64,000 nucleotides of DNA from an uncultured Lachnospiraceae bacterium (GTDB lineage Bacteria > Bacillota > Clostridia > Lachnospirales > Lachnospiraceae): NCBI GenBank assembly GCA_910586615.1, contig CAJUJP010000001.1, positions 62,001 to 126,000 on the forward strand, in the 5' to 3' direction. The notes below the pieces were generated by a model. That model saw nothing but the letters and a program-made list of their open reading frames with translations. It was not told where the DNA came from and did no database searches. Shown one piece after another: positions 8,559 through 17,188 of the stretch (its first letter is position 1; the number at the start of each line of letters is the position of its first letter). The position numbers and the translations under genes were made by a program.

Positions 8559-9461
8559 TCAATGCAAATGCATCATATCCTTCAAATTCCGTATAAAATC
8601 CGCATGTTCTATCGCAAAATTACCGGTCACTGTCTGACCGTCCGCCACGTCCTTCGTCACGACACTTCCGAGACTCACACGCGCATGGCCGCCGATCCTG
8701 ATCCGGTTAGACACCGCAGCATTGACTCCTACCCATGAATCTTCGCCGATATAAACATTGCCGGCTATCACTGCGCCCTCGGCTATTAATGTCCTTTCCC
8801 GGATCACGCTGCCGTGTCCGATCTGCACCAGAGCATCTATTTTCACATCATCTCCGATATAAGTAGTATCCGTAGGCAGAATTCCTTTCGCAACGTGTGC
8901 CAGTGAAAAGACCTCAACCCGGTCGCCAAGCACCACCTGCCCCAAATCTTCCATGCCCAATATGCGGTTATCCCCGGTTCTTGCAAACGTAAACGCCTTG
9001 CCTCCGATCACAGCGCCGCTCCGTATCACACAGTCGTTTCCGATCTTCACATGATCGTATATTGTAACATGATCCTCTATAATAACCCGGTCGCCGATTT
9101 CAACATTGTTCCCCGCAATACTCGCCCTCTCACTGATCACGCAGCCTTCACCTGTCTTATTAGGTGTCACCGGAAGGCAGTACGCCTCGTCTCTGCTCAG
9201 TCTGTTGTGAATGACCTGAAAATTCTCCTTCGGTGATTCACATATGAATACGCCCGCTATACTTTCCGGCAGCATGTCTGCCAGTTGGGCACTGCACAGC
9301 ACGCAGCTCACATAAGGACTCATCTTATCCACAAATCTGGGGTTTCCCATAAATGTCAAAAAAGGTACCTCCAGTCTGCCTGTACAGTATTCCAATGTCT
9401 GAAATTCTCCGTCTCTGATCAGTTTTCCCTCTATGCCTTTTGTAACATCAGATAAATACAT
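8559..9461 (-). CDS. LpxD-like left-handed beta-helix N-acyltransferase
   Basis: 300 residues. The first third resembles the N-terminal domain of LpxD. From about residue 105 the sequence is a hexapeptide-repeat helix ([LIV]-G-x-x-x-x units such as VEIGDRVII, VKIGNDCVI, VYIGEDSWV), with the helix interrupted by a loop (GGKAFTFARTGDNRI) typical of UDP-3-O-acyl-GlcN N-acyltransferases. A Gram-positive has no lipid A, so it more likely acylates the C3 amino group made by the WbpE-like enzyme; a small acyl-CoA donor is inferred. It is five bases from the DUF2304 gene before it and 86 bases before the epimerase. Confidence 0.75.
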   Translation of the reverse strand: MYLSDVTKGIEGKLIRDGEFQTLEYCTGRLEVPFLTFMGNPRFVDKMSPYVSCVLCSAQLADMLPESIAGVFICESPKENFQVIHNRLSRDEAYCLPVTPNKTGEGCVISERASIAGNNVEIGDRVIIEDHVTIYDHVKIGNDCVIRSGAVIGGKAFTFARTGDNRILGMEDLGQVVLGDRVEVFSLAHVAKGILPTDTTYIGDDVKIDALVQIGHGSVIRERTLIAEGAVIAGNVYIGEDSWVGVNAAVSNRIRIGGHARVSLGSVVTKDVADGQTVTGNFAIEHADFIRNLKDMMHLH

Positions 9462-9466
9462 GTCTG

Positions 9467-9853
9467 CTATACATCCTTTCTGTCCACGTCTGCCAAAACT
9501 GCTCTTTCTTCCAGTTCCCGCACTTTTTTGTCTAAAATACTCATCTCCTGTGTCAATGTCCTGATCTTACGGTTTTGTCTGGACGCAATAGATGTCAGAG
9601 ATAAGAGGATCATGATAATAAAGCCGATTGCAAAGATAAAGAGGCCGTTCATGTTATCCTGAATACCAAAGACATGAATGATAAACACAAGCAGTTCCGG
9701 CACGATCACCAGAATCCCCATAACCAGGCCTGCCACGATCCACAGCAGTGTATATTTCAGATTAAGTGCCTTCTGTTTCAAAAAATACAGAATAATGATA
9801 AAATAGCAGACTACCGCAATAATCAGCGTGATTCTAAGCGTAGCAGGTATCAT
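9467..9853 (-). CDS. DUF2304 small membrane protein
   Basis: 128 residues. Three hydrophobic spans cover roughly residues 5-25, 34-56 and 68-90, followed by a charged heptad-like tail (TLTQEMSILDKKVRELEERA) that should form a coiled coil. This is the DUF2304 pattern: small proteins almost always encoded beside a GT2 dolichol-phosphate-mannose-synthase-like enzyme, as here. A role as membrane partner of that transferase, or in moving the polyprenyl-linked sugar, is inferred. Ribosome site GGGAGGAG lies just ahead of ATG 9853. Confidence 0.75.
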   Translation of the reverse strand: MIPATLRITLIIAVVCYFIIILYFLKQKALNLKYTLLWIVAGLVMGILVIVPELLVFIIHVFGIQDNMNGLFIFAIGFIIMILLSLTSIASRQNRKIRTLTQEMSILDKKVRELEERAVLADVDRKDV

Positions 9854-9875
9854 TTTCTGCTCCTCCCGTCCATTC

Positions 9876-10607
9876 CTATCTGGCTTCTCTCTTTGCTCTC
9901 CGTATCCCGTAGCTCATACGGCAGATCAATATTGCCAGCGTTACTTTGATCATATAATAAATCGACTTCTTAAAAGTGATCGAGCTTGTCCCGGCTTCCC
10001 TTGCACGCATCTGCACCGGTATTTCCTTCACTCTGCCAAGATGCATAATCGCCGCAACGATCGCCTCTGGTTCCGGATAGTCCATCGGATAGTCCTTGCT
10101 GTAAATCTCGATAAACATCCTGTTCACCGCCCGATACCCGCTGGTCACATCCATGATGCGCCTGCCTGTTGTCAGCATAATCAGAAAACTCAGAATATTA
10201 ATACCCACTCTGCGCCCAAAGGATGACTGAAATCCCTCTTTCTCCAAAAAACGGGAACCGATTACGACATCGGCCTCTTTGTTGATAATCGGTGCAAGCA
10301 TTTTATCCAGATAAGCTATGTCATGCTGCCCGTCACCATCCATCTGCACGGCAATATCATAATCATTCTTGTAGGCATAAATATATCCCGCCTGTACCGC
10401 CCCGCCTATTCCCATATTGATTGACAGATCCAGGTAGTGAAAGTTTTCCCTGCGGCACAGCCTTAATGTATCATCCGTAGAACCGTCATTCACCACCAGA
10501 TAGTCATACTGCGGTGCCTGATCCATCATATGATTCACTACGCCCACGATATTTTCAGCCTCGTTATATGCCGGTATAATGATCAGTACCTTTTCTTTTC
10601 GCTCCAT
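9876..10607 (-). CDS. GT2 glycosyltransferase, polyprenyl-phosphate sugar synthase type
   Basis: 243 residues. IIIPAYNEAENI at residues 9-20, VVNDGSTDDT and MDGDGQHD (metal-binding DxD) identify a DPM1-like GT2. Such enzymes make polyprenyl-phosphate-linked single sugars used by membrane GT-C transferases outside the cell. A GT-C-like protein lies immediately upstream and DUF2304 immediately downstream, a common trio. Start ATG 10607 has AAAGGGAACGGG upstream; a longer frame reaches 10661 but overlaps the previous gene and lacks a ribosome site. The C-terminal hydrophobic stretch near residue 215 may anchor it. Confidence 0.85.
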   Translation of the reverse strand: MERKEKVLIIIPAYNEAENIVGVVNHMMDQAPQYDYLVVNDGSTDDTLRLCRRENFHYLDLSINMGIGGAVQAGYIYAYKNDYDIAVQMDGDGQHDIAYLDKMLAPIINKEADVVIGSRFLEKEGFQSSFGRRVGINILSFLIMLTTGRRIMDVTSGYRAVNRMFIEIYSKDYPMDYPEPEAIVAAIMHLGRVKEIPVQMRAREAGTSSITFKKSIYYMIKVTLAILICRMSYGIRRAKREAR

Positions 10608-10626
10608 TCCCGTTCCCTTTACATAC

Positions 10627-12240
10627 TTATGTCTGCTTTCTTTTCCGGTTCTGTCCGCCATGCCTTAAACACAGCTTCAGAACAAAATCTTTCATATAAC
10701 CGTTCCACAATTCCCGCACAAGCAAATAATACGCCATATAAAAAATTCCGAAATTGTATACCAGATACCGCTGCTGCCCGAAAAACACAGTCGATATGAT
10801 CACGACCATAACCACATTACTCCCCAGCACAAGGGCCATAAATTCCGCACATTGATTTGATGCTTTCTTATCCGCATATCCCCAGATCATCAATATGGCT
10901 GCCGACAGGTACAAAAACAGCGTAATAAGGTGACACAGCAGATAAACCGGCTTGATCTGAAAGAAAACGGTGCATATAAATGCCTGAGGAAGCATCATCA
11001 TGGTATGATACAAAAACCTGCCAAAGTGCACCTTGATCAGTTCTATTCCTATCGTCTGCAGACTGTGGTTCCAGACTTCGTTAAAATGATCCGACGCATA
11101 TACTTCCGGCCAGTTTTCCTGATAAAAGCTTCTGCCTGCCTGCAGCGCTGTTTTTCCCACGCTCCCTATACCTCCTACGATGTCCCGCCACATCCAGAGG
11201 TCCTTCTTTGCATAGGCATATCGCTGCTGCTCTTCGTCTGCCGCGGCAAATAGCGCCTGATAAAGCTCCCGCGTCATTTCATCCTGAAATAACCGCACAT
11301 CTTCTTCGTCCGCCTCGTACATTCCCCTGGAAAAAATAAGTGAAGTATACTGGCTGGTAAGAATCGGCCGTCCCTGAGAAACCATCAGTTCCTGCTCTTC
11401 CCGTATTGCCTTCTCAATCTCCTCCTGCTCCCTGCGCCCGCCGGTTTCATCTGCACTGAATTGCTGATAGTATTCCGGTTCCTGAATCTTCATAATAAAC
11501 ATATTAACTTTCATATTATCACTGATCAGCGCATAATAGCCGCCGGATGCTGCTGCAACCAGATAGATACCTGCAGCACTGATCACCATACATCCGATGA
11601 TTCCGCAGAGAAATCCGATCAGTTTCTTCAAACCTTTACGATACCTGCTCCATGTGAGATAAAGAAATAAGACACCGCATACCCCAAAAAGAATCTGCAG
11701 CTGGGAACGCAGCATGGCAAGAAAGAATACCATGACAAAAGAGCCTGCAAGAAATTTATAACTTTTTCGCCAGACTGCACGCAGAAGCAGAATCATTAAC
11801 AGATAAAAAAGAGAATATGCCAGCCCTTCCGTAAGGATCGTCTGCGTTATCATTGCCTGCGGCATTTCCGTTGTAAAAGAAAGCAGTGACAGAAAAAAGA
11901 TCAGGCAGCCTTCCCAATACCGCAGTTCAAACCGGTCTTTCAGTTCTCTGACAAACAAAATAACGCACAGCGACGCAATCACAGCCTGCTCGACAATAAC
12001 CGCATCAAGGTACCTGCCACTGCCGAATATATATTGATTCAGCAGCAGAAAAAGCGGATAAACCGGCATGACCCCTTCGAAACGCTCCACCCTCATATAA
12101 GAGCCGCTGTCGTCAAACAGCACCGGTTCCCTTGATCCTGCAAACAGAAATATAAAAAGCGCCAGTACGGCTAAAGATATATAAAAAAGCACATCTTTCT
12201 GACATTTATTTAATTGTGCTGCACGCACCTTAATCCTCAT
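10627..12240 (-). CDS. Multi-spanning GT-C-like membrane glycosyltransferase
   Basis: 537 residues with about ten to twelve hydrophobic spans. The first extracytoplasmic loop contains FDDSGSY, the acidic pair usual at the active site of GT-C enzymes that use polyprenyl-phosphate sugars. A large soluble loop lies about residues 250-390, and the last span carries a QQRYLVYNFGIFY segment like the RY motif of GT39-type proteins. It would add a side-branch sugar on the outer face, fed by the GT2/DUF2304 pair that follows. I chose ATG 12240 (MRIKVRAAQL); the frame extends to a weak TTG at 12306. Specific family not recognised. Confidence 0.7.
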   Translation of the reverse strand: MRIKVRAAQLNKCQKDVLFYISLAVLALFIFLFAGSREPVLFDDSGSYMRVERFEGVMPVYPLFLLLNQYIFGSGRYLDAVIVEQAVIASLCVILFVRELKDRFELRYWEGCLIFFLSLLSFTTEMPQAMITQTILTEGLAYSLFYLLMILLLRAVWRKSYKFLAGSFVMVFFLAMLRSQLQILFGVCGVLFLYLTWSRYRKGLKKLIGFLCGIIGCMVISAAGIYLVAAASGGYYALISDNMKVNMFIMKIQEPEYYQQFSADETGGRREQEEIEKAIREEQELMVSQGRPILTSQYTSLIFSRGMYEADEEDVRLFQDEMTRELYQALFAAADEEQQRYAYAKKDLWMWRDIVGGIGSVGKTALQAGRSFYQENWPEVYASDHFNEVWNHSLQTIGIELIKVHFGRFLYHTMMMLPQAFICTVFFQIKPVYLLCHLITLFLYLSAAILMIWGYADKKASNQCAEFMALVLGSNVVMVVIISTVFFGQQRYLVYNFGIFYMAYYLLVRELWNGYMKDFVLKLCLRHGGQNRKRKQT

Positions 12241-12443
12241 TATCCTGCTGCCCTTTACCCTTCGCAAATCACGGATACGATCCTGAAATAAATGAATATC
12301 TGACAATCACCGCCCGGAAATTACCGCCGTTGTCGTCTACAGATATTCAGAACAATTCTAGTATACTTTCCAGTAAATGTAAAGCCGCCCGCTGATGACT
12401 GAATATCTTAAGAGACCGTATACAGCTATGGTATCACACCCGG

Positions 12444-13364
12444 TCAATGGTAATATTCCGTCCTGCCGTATTTCCTCCTGCAATGATCCCGAATCCCTCT
12501 GCAGGTCGCCTGAACGAGCGCCCTCTTCCCGCGCAGCAGCCATAACATACAGCATATCGTCCTGTTTACCGCAAAATAAAGCAGAAACAGAGGATATGCC
12601 GCTCCCAGATACATCCTGTCACACAGCAGCCAGTTCCGCGCTATATAATAAGCGCACAGCGGACTGTCTGCTCCTTTGGAACTGGCACCGACCTTATGAT
12701 ATACACGCGCTTTGGGACAATAGTAAACAGGAATCTGCAGTTTCCGAAGCCTGAAGCTGTACTCTGTATCCTCATAATACAGAAAAAATCTTTCATCCAG
12801 ATTTCCCGCTGTTTCGAGCACTGCTTTCGGAATCAAAAGACAGCATCCCGTTGCAAATCCGATCTGCCTTTCTTCATCAAACTGCCCCTGATCCTCCTGA
12901 TCAATTCCTATATGCCGTACTTTCCTGATCAGAGGCGACACATCCCCTCCTGCCGACCAGATCACATTCCTGCGGTCACTGTAATAAATTTTCGGTGCGA
13001 TCATACTGCCCGGATGTCTGCCGGCACAGGCTATCAGCCGCGCCATCATATCCTCATCCGCTTCCGTATCATTGTTGAGGAGCAGGACATAGTCCGCACC
13101 CCATTCCTCTGCACGTCGGATTCCCACATTATTTGCATACGAAAATCCGTAATTATCATCCAGAAAGATCGCTTCAATCCTGCCGTCACCCGCAAAATAT
13201 TCCTGTATCATCTGCATGGAATCATCCCGGGATGCATTGTCCACAACATAGACTCTAATTTCCCGGGAATTTTCCGAATGCAGCGTCTGTGCAAAAAGTG
13301 AGTCAATACATGCCGTATTATATTGTTTACCATTATAGTTCACCAAAATCACTGCAATTTTCAT
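12444..13364 (-). CDS. GT2 glycosyltransferase, rhamnosyltransferase (WbbL) type
   Basis: 306 residues. VILVNYNG at the N-terminus, VVDNASRDDS, LLLNNDTEAD and FLYYEDTEYSFR in order match the WbbL/RfbN group of GT2 enzymes, which often transfer rhamnose or similar sugars. A hydrophobic segment near residue 255 suggests membrane association. It starts three bases after the stop of the GT4 gene. The following gap (12241-12443) contains no gene; I see nothing convincing in it. Confidence 0.85.
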   Translation of the reverse strand: MKIAVILVNYNGKQYNTACIDSLFAQTLHSENSREIRVYVVDNASRDDSMQMIQEYFAGDGRIEAIFLDDNYGFSYANNVGIRRAEEWGADYVLLLNNDTEADEDMMARLIACAGRHPGSMIAPKIYYSDRRNVIWSAGGDVSPLIRKVRHIGIDQEDQGQFDEERQIGFATGCCLLIPKAVLETAGNLDERFFLYYEDTEYSFRLRKLQIPVYYCPKARVYHKVGASSKGADSPLCAYYIARNWLLCDRMYLGAAYPLFLLYFAVNRTICCMLWLLRGKRALVQATCRGIRDHCRRKYGRTEYYH

Positions 13365-13366
13365 AT

Positions 13367-14494
13367 TTACATCCGTTCTTTACTTCCCAGAGTCTCCGAA
13401 AGCAGACGGAAGTACTGACGCGTCAGTCTTTTCTGATCATACATGGAAAAATCCATCTCATCTATCCTGTCCGCCGGTTTCTGCATGGCACAGATCCATT
13501 CCTGCACGTCATACGGATCTGCCACATAATTAGCTTTGCCCTGTGTCACTTCCGGAATACATGTCCTGTCCGTAGTAATAACGATCGTTCCAAAAAGCAT
13601 AGCCTCAATGGTGGGCATCCCGAATCCCTCAAACACACTCGGAAAAAGAAATGCTCTGCTGTATTTATATAAGGCATTCCGTTCTGCACTGTCCACAAAC
13701 CCTGTTAACGTCACTTCCTTCGACAGCCCCTTTTCCCTGATCTGTCTTTCCAGTTTTGTTCTGCTTTCACCGTTCACACCGGAAATCAGAAGTCTGTGCG
13801 GCAGATCAATATTCTGTTCCCTGATCTGTCTCATCACCTCAATAACCGTGTCCAGATTTTTATGCGGAATCAGCTGTGATACCGTATAGTAATAACCTTT
13901 GTCACGGATACCATATTTTTCTTCTAATACGGACAGGGAAACGATCTCTTCCGGATCTACCGTAATCGGATTATAAATTGTTGTAATCCTATCGTCTCTC
14001 ACATGATATCTGTTGATAATATCCGTCCGTACCCAATCCGAGATCGCCACGATATGTCTGGAAAAATGCACATCCAGCCACCAGCACAATCGAGAATAGG
14101 CAATTTCGTGAAAAGGATGATACTCAGGATAGTGAGCCGCCTGCAGATCATGAATCACATTGACATACGTAATTCCTCCGTTAAAAAGCGGACGACAATA
14201 AACCGGAATAAAACATTTACGGATATGGTGTCTGCGAAACAGCCTGTTCTGACAAAAAAACTGCCATAAAATACGTCCGGCAATATTGGCGGATTTTACA
14301 TCAGCCACAAGCAGAGAAATCCGTCTGTCCACAGCATAATGTGCCAGCGATTCTCTGTTATCCCTGGAAACCAGCAGAATAAAATGAAAATCCTCTTCAA
14401 GCGCCAAAAATCCATCCAGCAGATTTCTGATATAAAATTCTGTTCCTCCTACCTGCCTCGGCCTTAACCACAGCAGATCAATCGCTATTTCCAT
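13367..14494 (-). CDS. GT4 glycosyltransferase
   Basis: 375 residues with a GT-B fold pattern. The N-terminal region has the glycine-containing loop RQVGGTEFYIRNL, and the C-terminal domain has SQLIPHKNLDTVIE and FPSVFEGFGMPTIEAM, the EGFGMPxxE donor-binding motif of GT4. It would transfer a sugar from a nucleotide donor to a lipid-linked intermediate at the inner face of the membrane. Start ATG 14494 has AAAGGAATGGCAG upstream. Acceptor and donor unknown. Confidence 0.88.
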   Translation of the reverse strand: MEIAIDLLWLRPRQVGGTEFYIRNLLDGFLALEEDFHFILLVSRDNRESLAHYAVDRRISLLVADVKSANIAGRILWQFFCQNRLFRRHHIRKCFIPVYCRPLFNGGITYVNVIHDLQAAHYPEYHPFHEIAYSRLCWWLDVHFSRHIVAISDWVRTDIINRYHVRDDRITTIYNPITVDPEEIVSLSVLEEKYGIRDKGYYYTVSQLIPHKNLDTVIEVMRQIREQNIDLPHRLLISGVNGESRTKLERQIREKGLSKEVTLTGFVDSAERNALYKYSRAFLFPSVFEGFGMPTIEAMLFGTIVITTDRTCIPEVTQGKANYVADPYDVQEWICAMQKPADRIDEMDFSMYDQKRLTRQYFRLLSETLGSKERM

Positions 14495-14564
14495 TCTGCC
14501 ATTCCTTTCCTCAGCAGTTTTTTGTCCTCACATATATCAATTCTCTCATCGTTCCTGCCATCCG

Positions 14565-16346
14565 TCACGATTCCCCAAACACTTCCGCCTTGCTCTTCTC
14601 TGTCACCTTTCCCTCTCCCACTTCATAGATCACATCCACATTGCGGATAGTGGTCAGACGGTGGGCAATGATAATCATCGTTTTCATGCCCTGCAGATTC
14701 TCCACGGCTTCCATCACCGCCGCCTCGGTATCATTATCCAGCGCGGAGGTTGCTTCATCCAGCACAAGAATCTCAGGATTATGATAGAGTGCACGGGCAA
14801 TCCCGATACGCTGTCTCTGTCCGCCGGACAATCTGACGCCTCTGTCACCTACGATCGTATCAAGCCCGTGGGGAAGGCTTTCCACAAACTCCGTAAGCTG
14901 TGCCTTGTCCATCGCCTCGCGCACCGCCTGCCCGTCGATCTCCTGCTCCTTCACACCAAAGGCAATGTTATTGCGAATAGTATCATCCGATAAATAAATC
15001 ACCTGAGGAATATATCCCACCTGTGCATGAAATGTCTTAGGTTTCTCATGGACATTGATCTGATCCGCCATGACTACCCCCTTCTGAGGCGTCAAAAGTC
15101 CCAGAATAATGTCCACCATAGTAGTCTTTCCGGCACCGGAAGCTCCGATAAAGGCTGCCGTCCTGCCTTTTTGTATGGACAGACTGGCATCGGCAATCAC
15201 CGGCTCCTGGGTATCAGGATAGCAATAGGTCACATGCTTCACATCGATGCTGTTCTGCAGATTCCACTCCTCTTTCGTCTCGCTGTCCTGCTTTTCAATA
15301 TAATCCTCAATCTCCACCAGATCATGATAAACCAGATCCACAGAGGGCAGCGCATACAGCGTATTGGTAGCATGTTCGTTGATGCGCCCCACGCTGGGCA
15401 TAAGCCGGAAAGCCGCCACTGCAAACGCAGTCAGCTGGGGGATGTAATAGGTCATATCCGCCTCCCCCAGCAGAAGTTTCACAATAATTCCCACCAGAAG
15501 CCCGGAAATTGCTACGGCCTCCACGGCATATTTAGGCAGAATCGAAATCGTCCGGGCAATTCTCAGCCCGCGGGCGAATTTCTCATAATATTTGCGGTAT
15601 TCATCTGTAAAAAATGCTTCTCGTTCCAGAATCTTGATCTCTTTGATTCCGCCCAGAGCCTGATTCATCCACTGAAAAATTTTACCCTGATATCCCTGAT
15701 TGTCCTGCCCCAGCTTCCGGCTGTATTTTCTTGTAAGAAGCAGAAAAGATCCTACGCACACCACCAACAGTCCCAGCACGATGATCGTAATGGACTTGCT
15801 GATAAACAAAAGATATACCACAAGCACGAAACATACCGCCAGCTCAGCCACAAGTTCCAGAGAGTACAGGATCACCTGCATAAACTTGGACGTGTCTTCC
15901 TGCAGGCTTCTCTGCAGTTCGGCGATATTCTTATTCAGATGAAAAGTATAAGGCTCTTTCATGTAAGTGTTGAGCAGTCTCGTAGACAATTTCATCTGCG
16001 TATTGTATGAAAATCTGTAAATATAACTTTTTTCGGCGATCAGATAAACATTCTTAATGATATACACTGCGATGATGGCCACCGACAAAACAATCAGAAA
16101 ACTTTTTGCGGACTGAAAGCCAAACAGGTCATAAAACATCTTCAGATACCATTTTTTCTGGATTTCTCCCGGGTCCTGGATGATATTGATAAAGGGCATA
16201 AAGACTGCGACTCCCAGAAGTTCCAGAAAACTGCCCACCACCACGGCCCCGAGCAGCGCTCCGATCTTCCATTTGTCCCTTTTGTCAAAAATATACCCCA
16301 GCTTGGAAAGCATACCCGCCCTCTTGTTATCATTTGCTCCGCTCAT
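14565..16346 (-). CDS. PglK-like ABC-type glycan flippase (first copy)
   Basis: 593 residues. A six-span transmembrane domain covers roughly residues 25-320 and an ATPase domain the rest: Walker A GASGAGKTT, signature LSGGQRQR, Walker B ILVLDEATSALD, H-loop IAHRLTT. The half-size architecture and sequence style resemble PglK and related lipid-linked oligosaccharide flippases rather than drug exporters. A Wzx-type flippase also sits in this operon (27831-29360) and a second PglK-like protein in block 2. AAGGAG precedes ATG 16346, partly inside the previous stop region. Confidence 0.85.
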   Translation of the reverse strand: MSGANDNKRAGMLSKLGYIFDKRDKWKIGALLGAVVVGSFLELLGVAVFMPFINIIQDPGEIQKKWYLKMFYDLFGFQSAKSFLIVLSVAIIAVYIIKNVYLIAEKSYIYRFSYNTQMKLSTRLLNTYMKEPYTFHLNKNIAELQRSLQEDTSKFMQVILYSLELVAELAVCFVLVVYLLFISKSITIIVLGLLVVCVGSFLLLTRKYSRKLGQDNQGYQGKIFQWMNQALGGIKEIKILEREAFFTDEYRKYYEKFARGLRIARTISILPKYAVEAVAISGLLVGIIVKLLLGEADMTYYIPQLTAFAVAAFRLMPSVGRINEHATNTLYALPSVDLVYHDLVEIEDYIEKQDSETKEEWNLQNSIDVKHVTYCYPDTQEPVIADASLSIQKGRTAAFIGASGAGKTTMVDIILGLLTPQKGVVMADQINVHEKPKTFHAQVGYIPQVIYLSDDTIRNNIAFGVKEQEIDGQAVREAMDKAQLTEFVESLPHGLDTIVGDRGVRLSGGQRQRIGIARALYHNPEILVLDEATSALDNDTEAAVMEAVENLQGMKTMIIIAHRLTTIRNVDVIYEVGEGKVTEKSKAEVFGES

Positions 16347-16358
16347 TTAAAAACTCCT

Positions 16359-16931
16359 TCAAAAAAGTGATTTACACAGATTGCTGCGGGAATCCCGGTC
16401 ACTGATCTTTCTTGCGGGAACACCGGCCCAGGTCGTTCCCGGTTCCGTGATGTCTTTTGTCACCACCGCGCCCGCTCCGACTGCCACATTATCGGCAATG
16501 GACACCTCTCCGATCACCTTGGCACCGCTGCCCAGATAACAGTTGTCACCGATTACCGCCGCCTTGTGGCTTCCGCCTGTGGCTCCGATGGTCACGCCCT
16601 CCTGCAGCCTGCAGTTGCGGCCTATCCGGGCGCCGCCGTGCACAACAATGGTGCCGTAATGCGGAATCGCCAGCCCTTCCCGGAAAACATTGGGCGGAAT
16701 GGTAAATCCCAGCTTCACGCTCAGCCGGTGGAATCTTGCCTTGTGAAACTTTCCGATTACCAGCCCGGAAAATCCCTTGCGGCAGTTCAGGTCATATTCT
16801 ACTTTTCGCAAAAGGCGTTCAAATTTCCAGATCTCATCCCCGAAAAAACGAGGCCGCCTGTCTGCCTGCCTGTTCAGCGCCAGCCTGTCCTGTTCCAGAT
16901 ACTGTTTGTAGGATTCTTTGCTGTCTATCAT
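16359..16931 (-). CDS. Serine acetyltransferase-like hexapeptide O-acetyltransferase
   Basis: 190 residues. From about residue 85 the chain shows left-handed beta-helix turns (IPHYGTIVVHGGARIGRNC, VTIGATGG, VIGDNCYLGSGAKVIGEV) and ends GTTWAGVPARKI, as in CysE/WcaB/SAT-like enzymes. Within a glycan operon it is more likely a sugar O-acetyltransferase than a cysteine-pathway enzyme; this is inferred. AAAGGA lies six bases before ATG 16931. Its leader is the A-rich tandem repeat at 16950-17123. Confidence 0.8.
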   Translation of the reverse strand: MIDSKESYKQYLEQDRLALNRQADRRPRFFGDEIWKFERLLRKVEYDLNCRKGFSGLVIGKFHKARFHRLSVKLGFTIPPNVFREGLAIPHYGTIVVHGGARIGRNCRLQEGVTIGATGGSHKAAVIGDNCYLGSGAKVIGEVSIADNVAVGAGAVVTKDITEPGTTWAGVPARKISDRDSRSNLCKSLF

Positions 16932-16949
16932 GGTTTATCCTTTTATTAC

Positions 16950-17123
16950 TTTTTATGTGTTTACGTTTTTATGTTGTTGCTTTTTATGCGTTTGCTTTTT
17001 TATGTGTTTACTTTTTTATATTTTTACTTTTTTATATTTTTACTCTTTTACGTTTTTGCTTTTTCACGTTTTTACTCTTTCGTGTTTTTGCTTTTTCGTG
17101 TTTTTGCTTTTTTGTGTTTTTGC
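16950..17123 (-). repeat. A-rich tandem repeat, about eleven 15-16-base units
   Basis: On the plus strand the unit is close to TTTTTTATGTGTTTAC; on the transcribed strand it reads as long A runs broken by GC/AC steps. About eleven diverged copies, period 15-16, fill most of the 257-base gap before the acetyltransferase gene. The transcript here would be nearly free of U and unstructured. A spurious plus-strand frame through it gives a Phe-rich peptide, which I do not regard as a gene. Confidence 0.85.
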
Positions 17124-17188
17124 TTTTTTACTGTATCACTTTTCACTTTTTACATTTTTGTTGCCATTTTCCGAAAACTGATATCAGC

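Noticed and set aside
12350..12385. Promoter with TATACT before the GT-C gene's downstream neighbours
   Set aside because: The only -35-like element is 12-14 bases away and the site lies inside the operon after a GT2 stop; not convincing.
15027..16010. Long plus-strand open frames opposite minus-strand genes (327 aa here, also 407 aa at 27987-29210)
   Set aside because: They mirror real genes, are rich in His, Arg, Gln and Cys, lack ribosome sites and resemble no known family; they arise from codon bias of the opposite strand.
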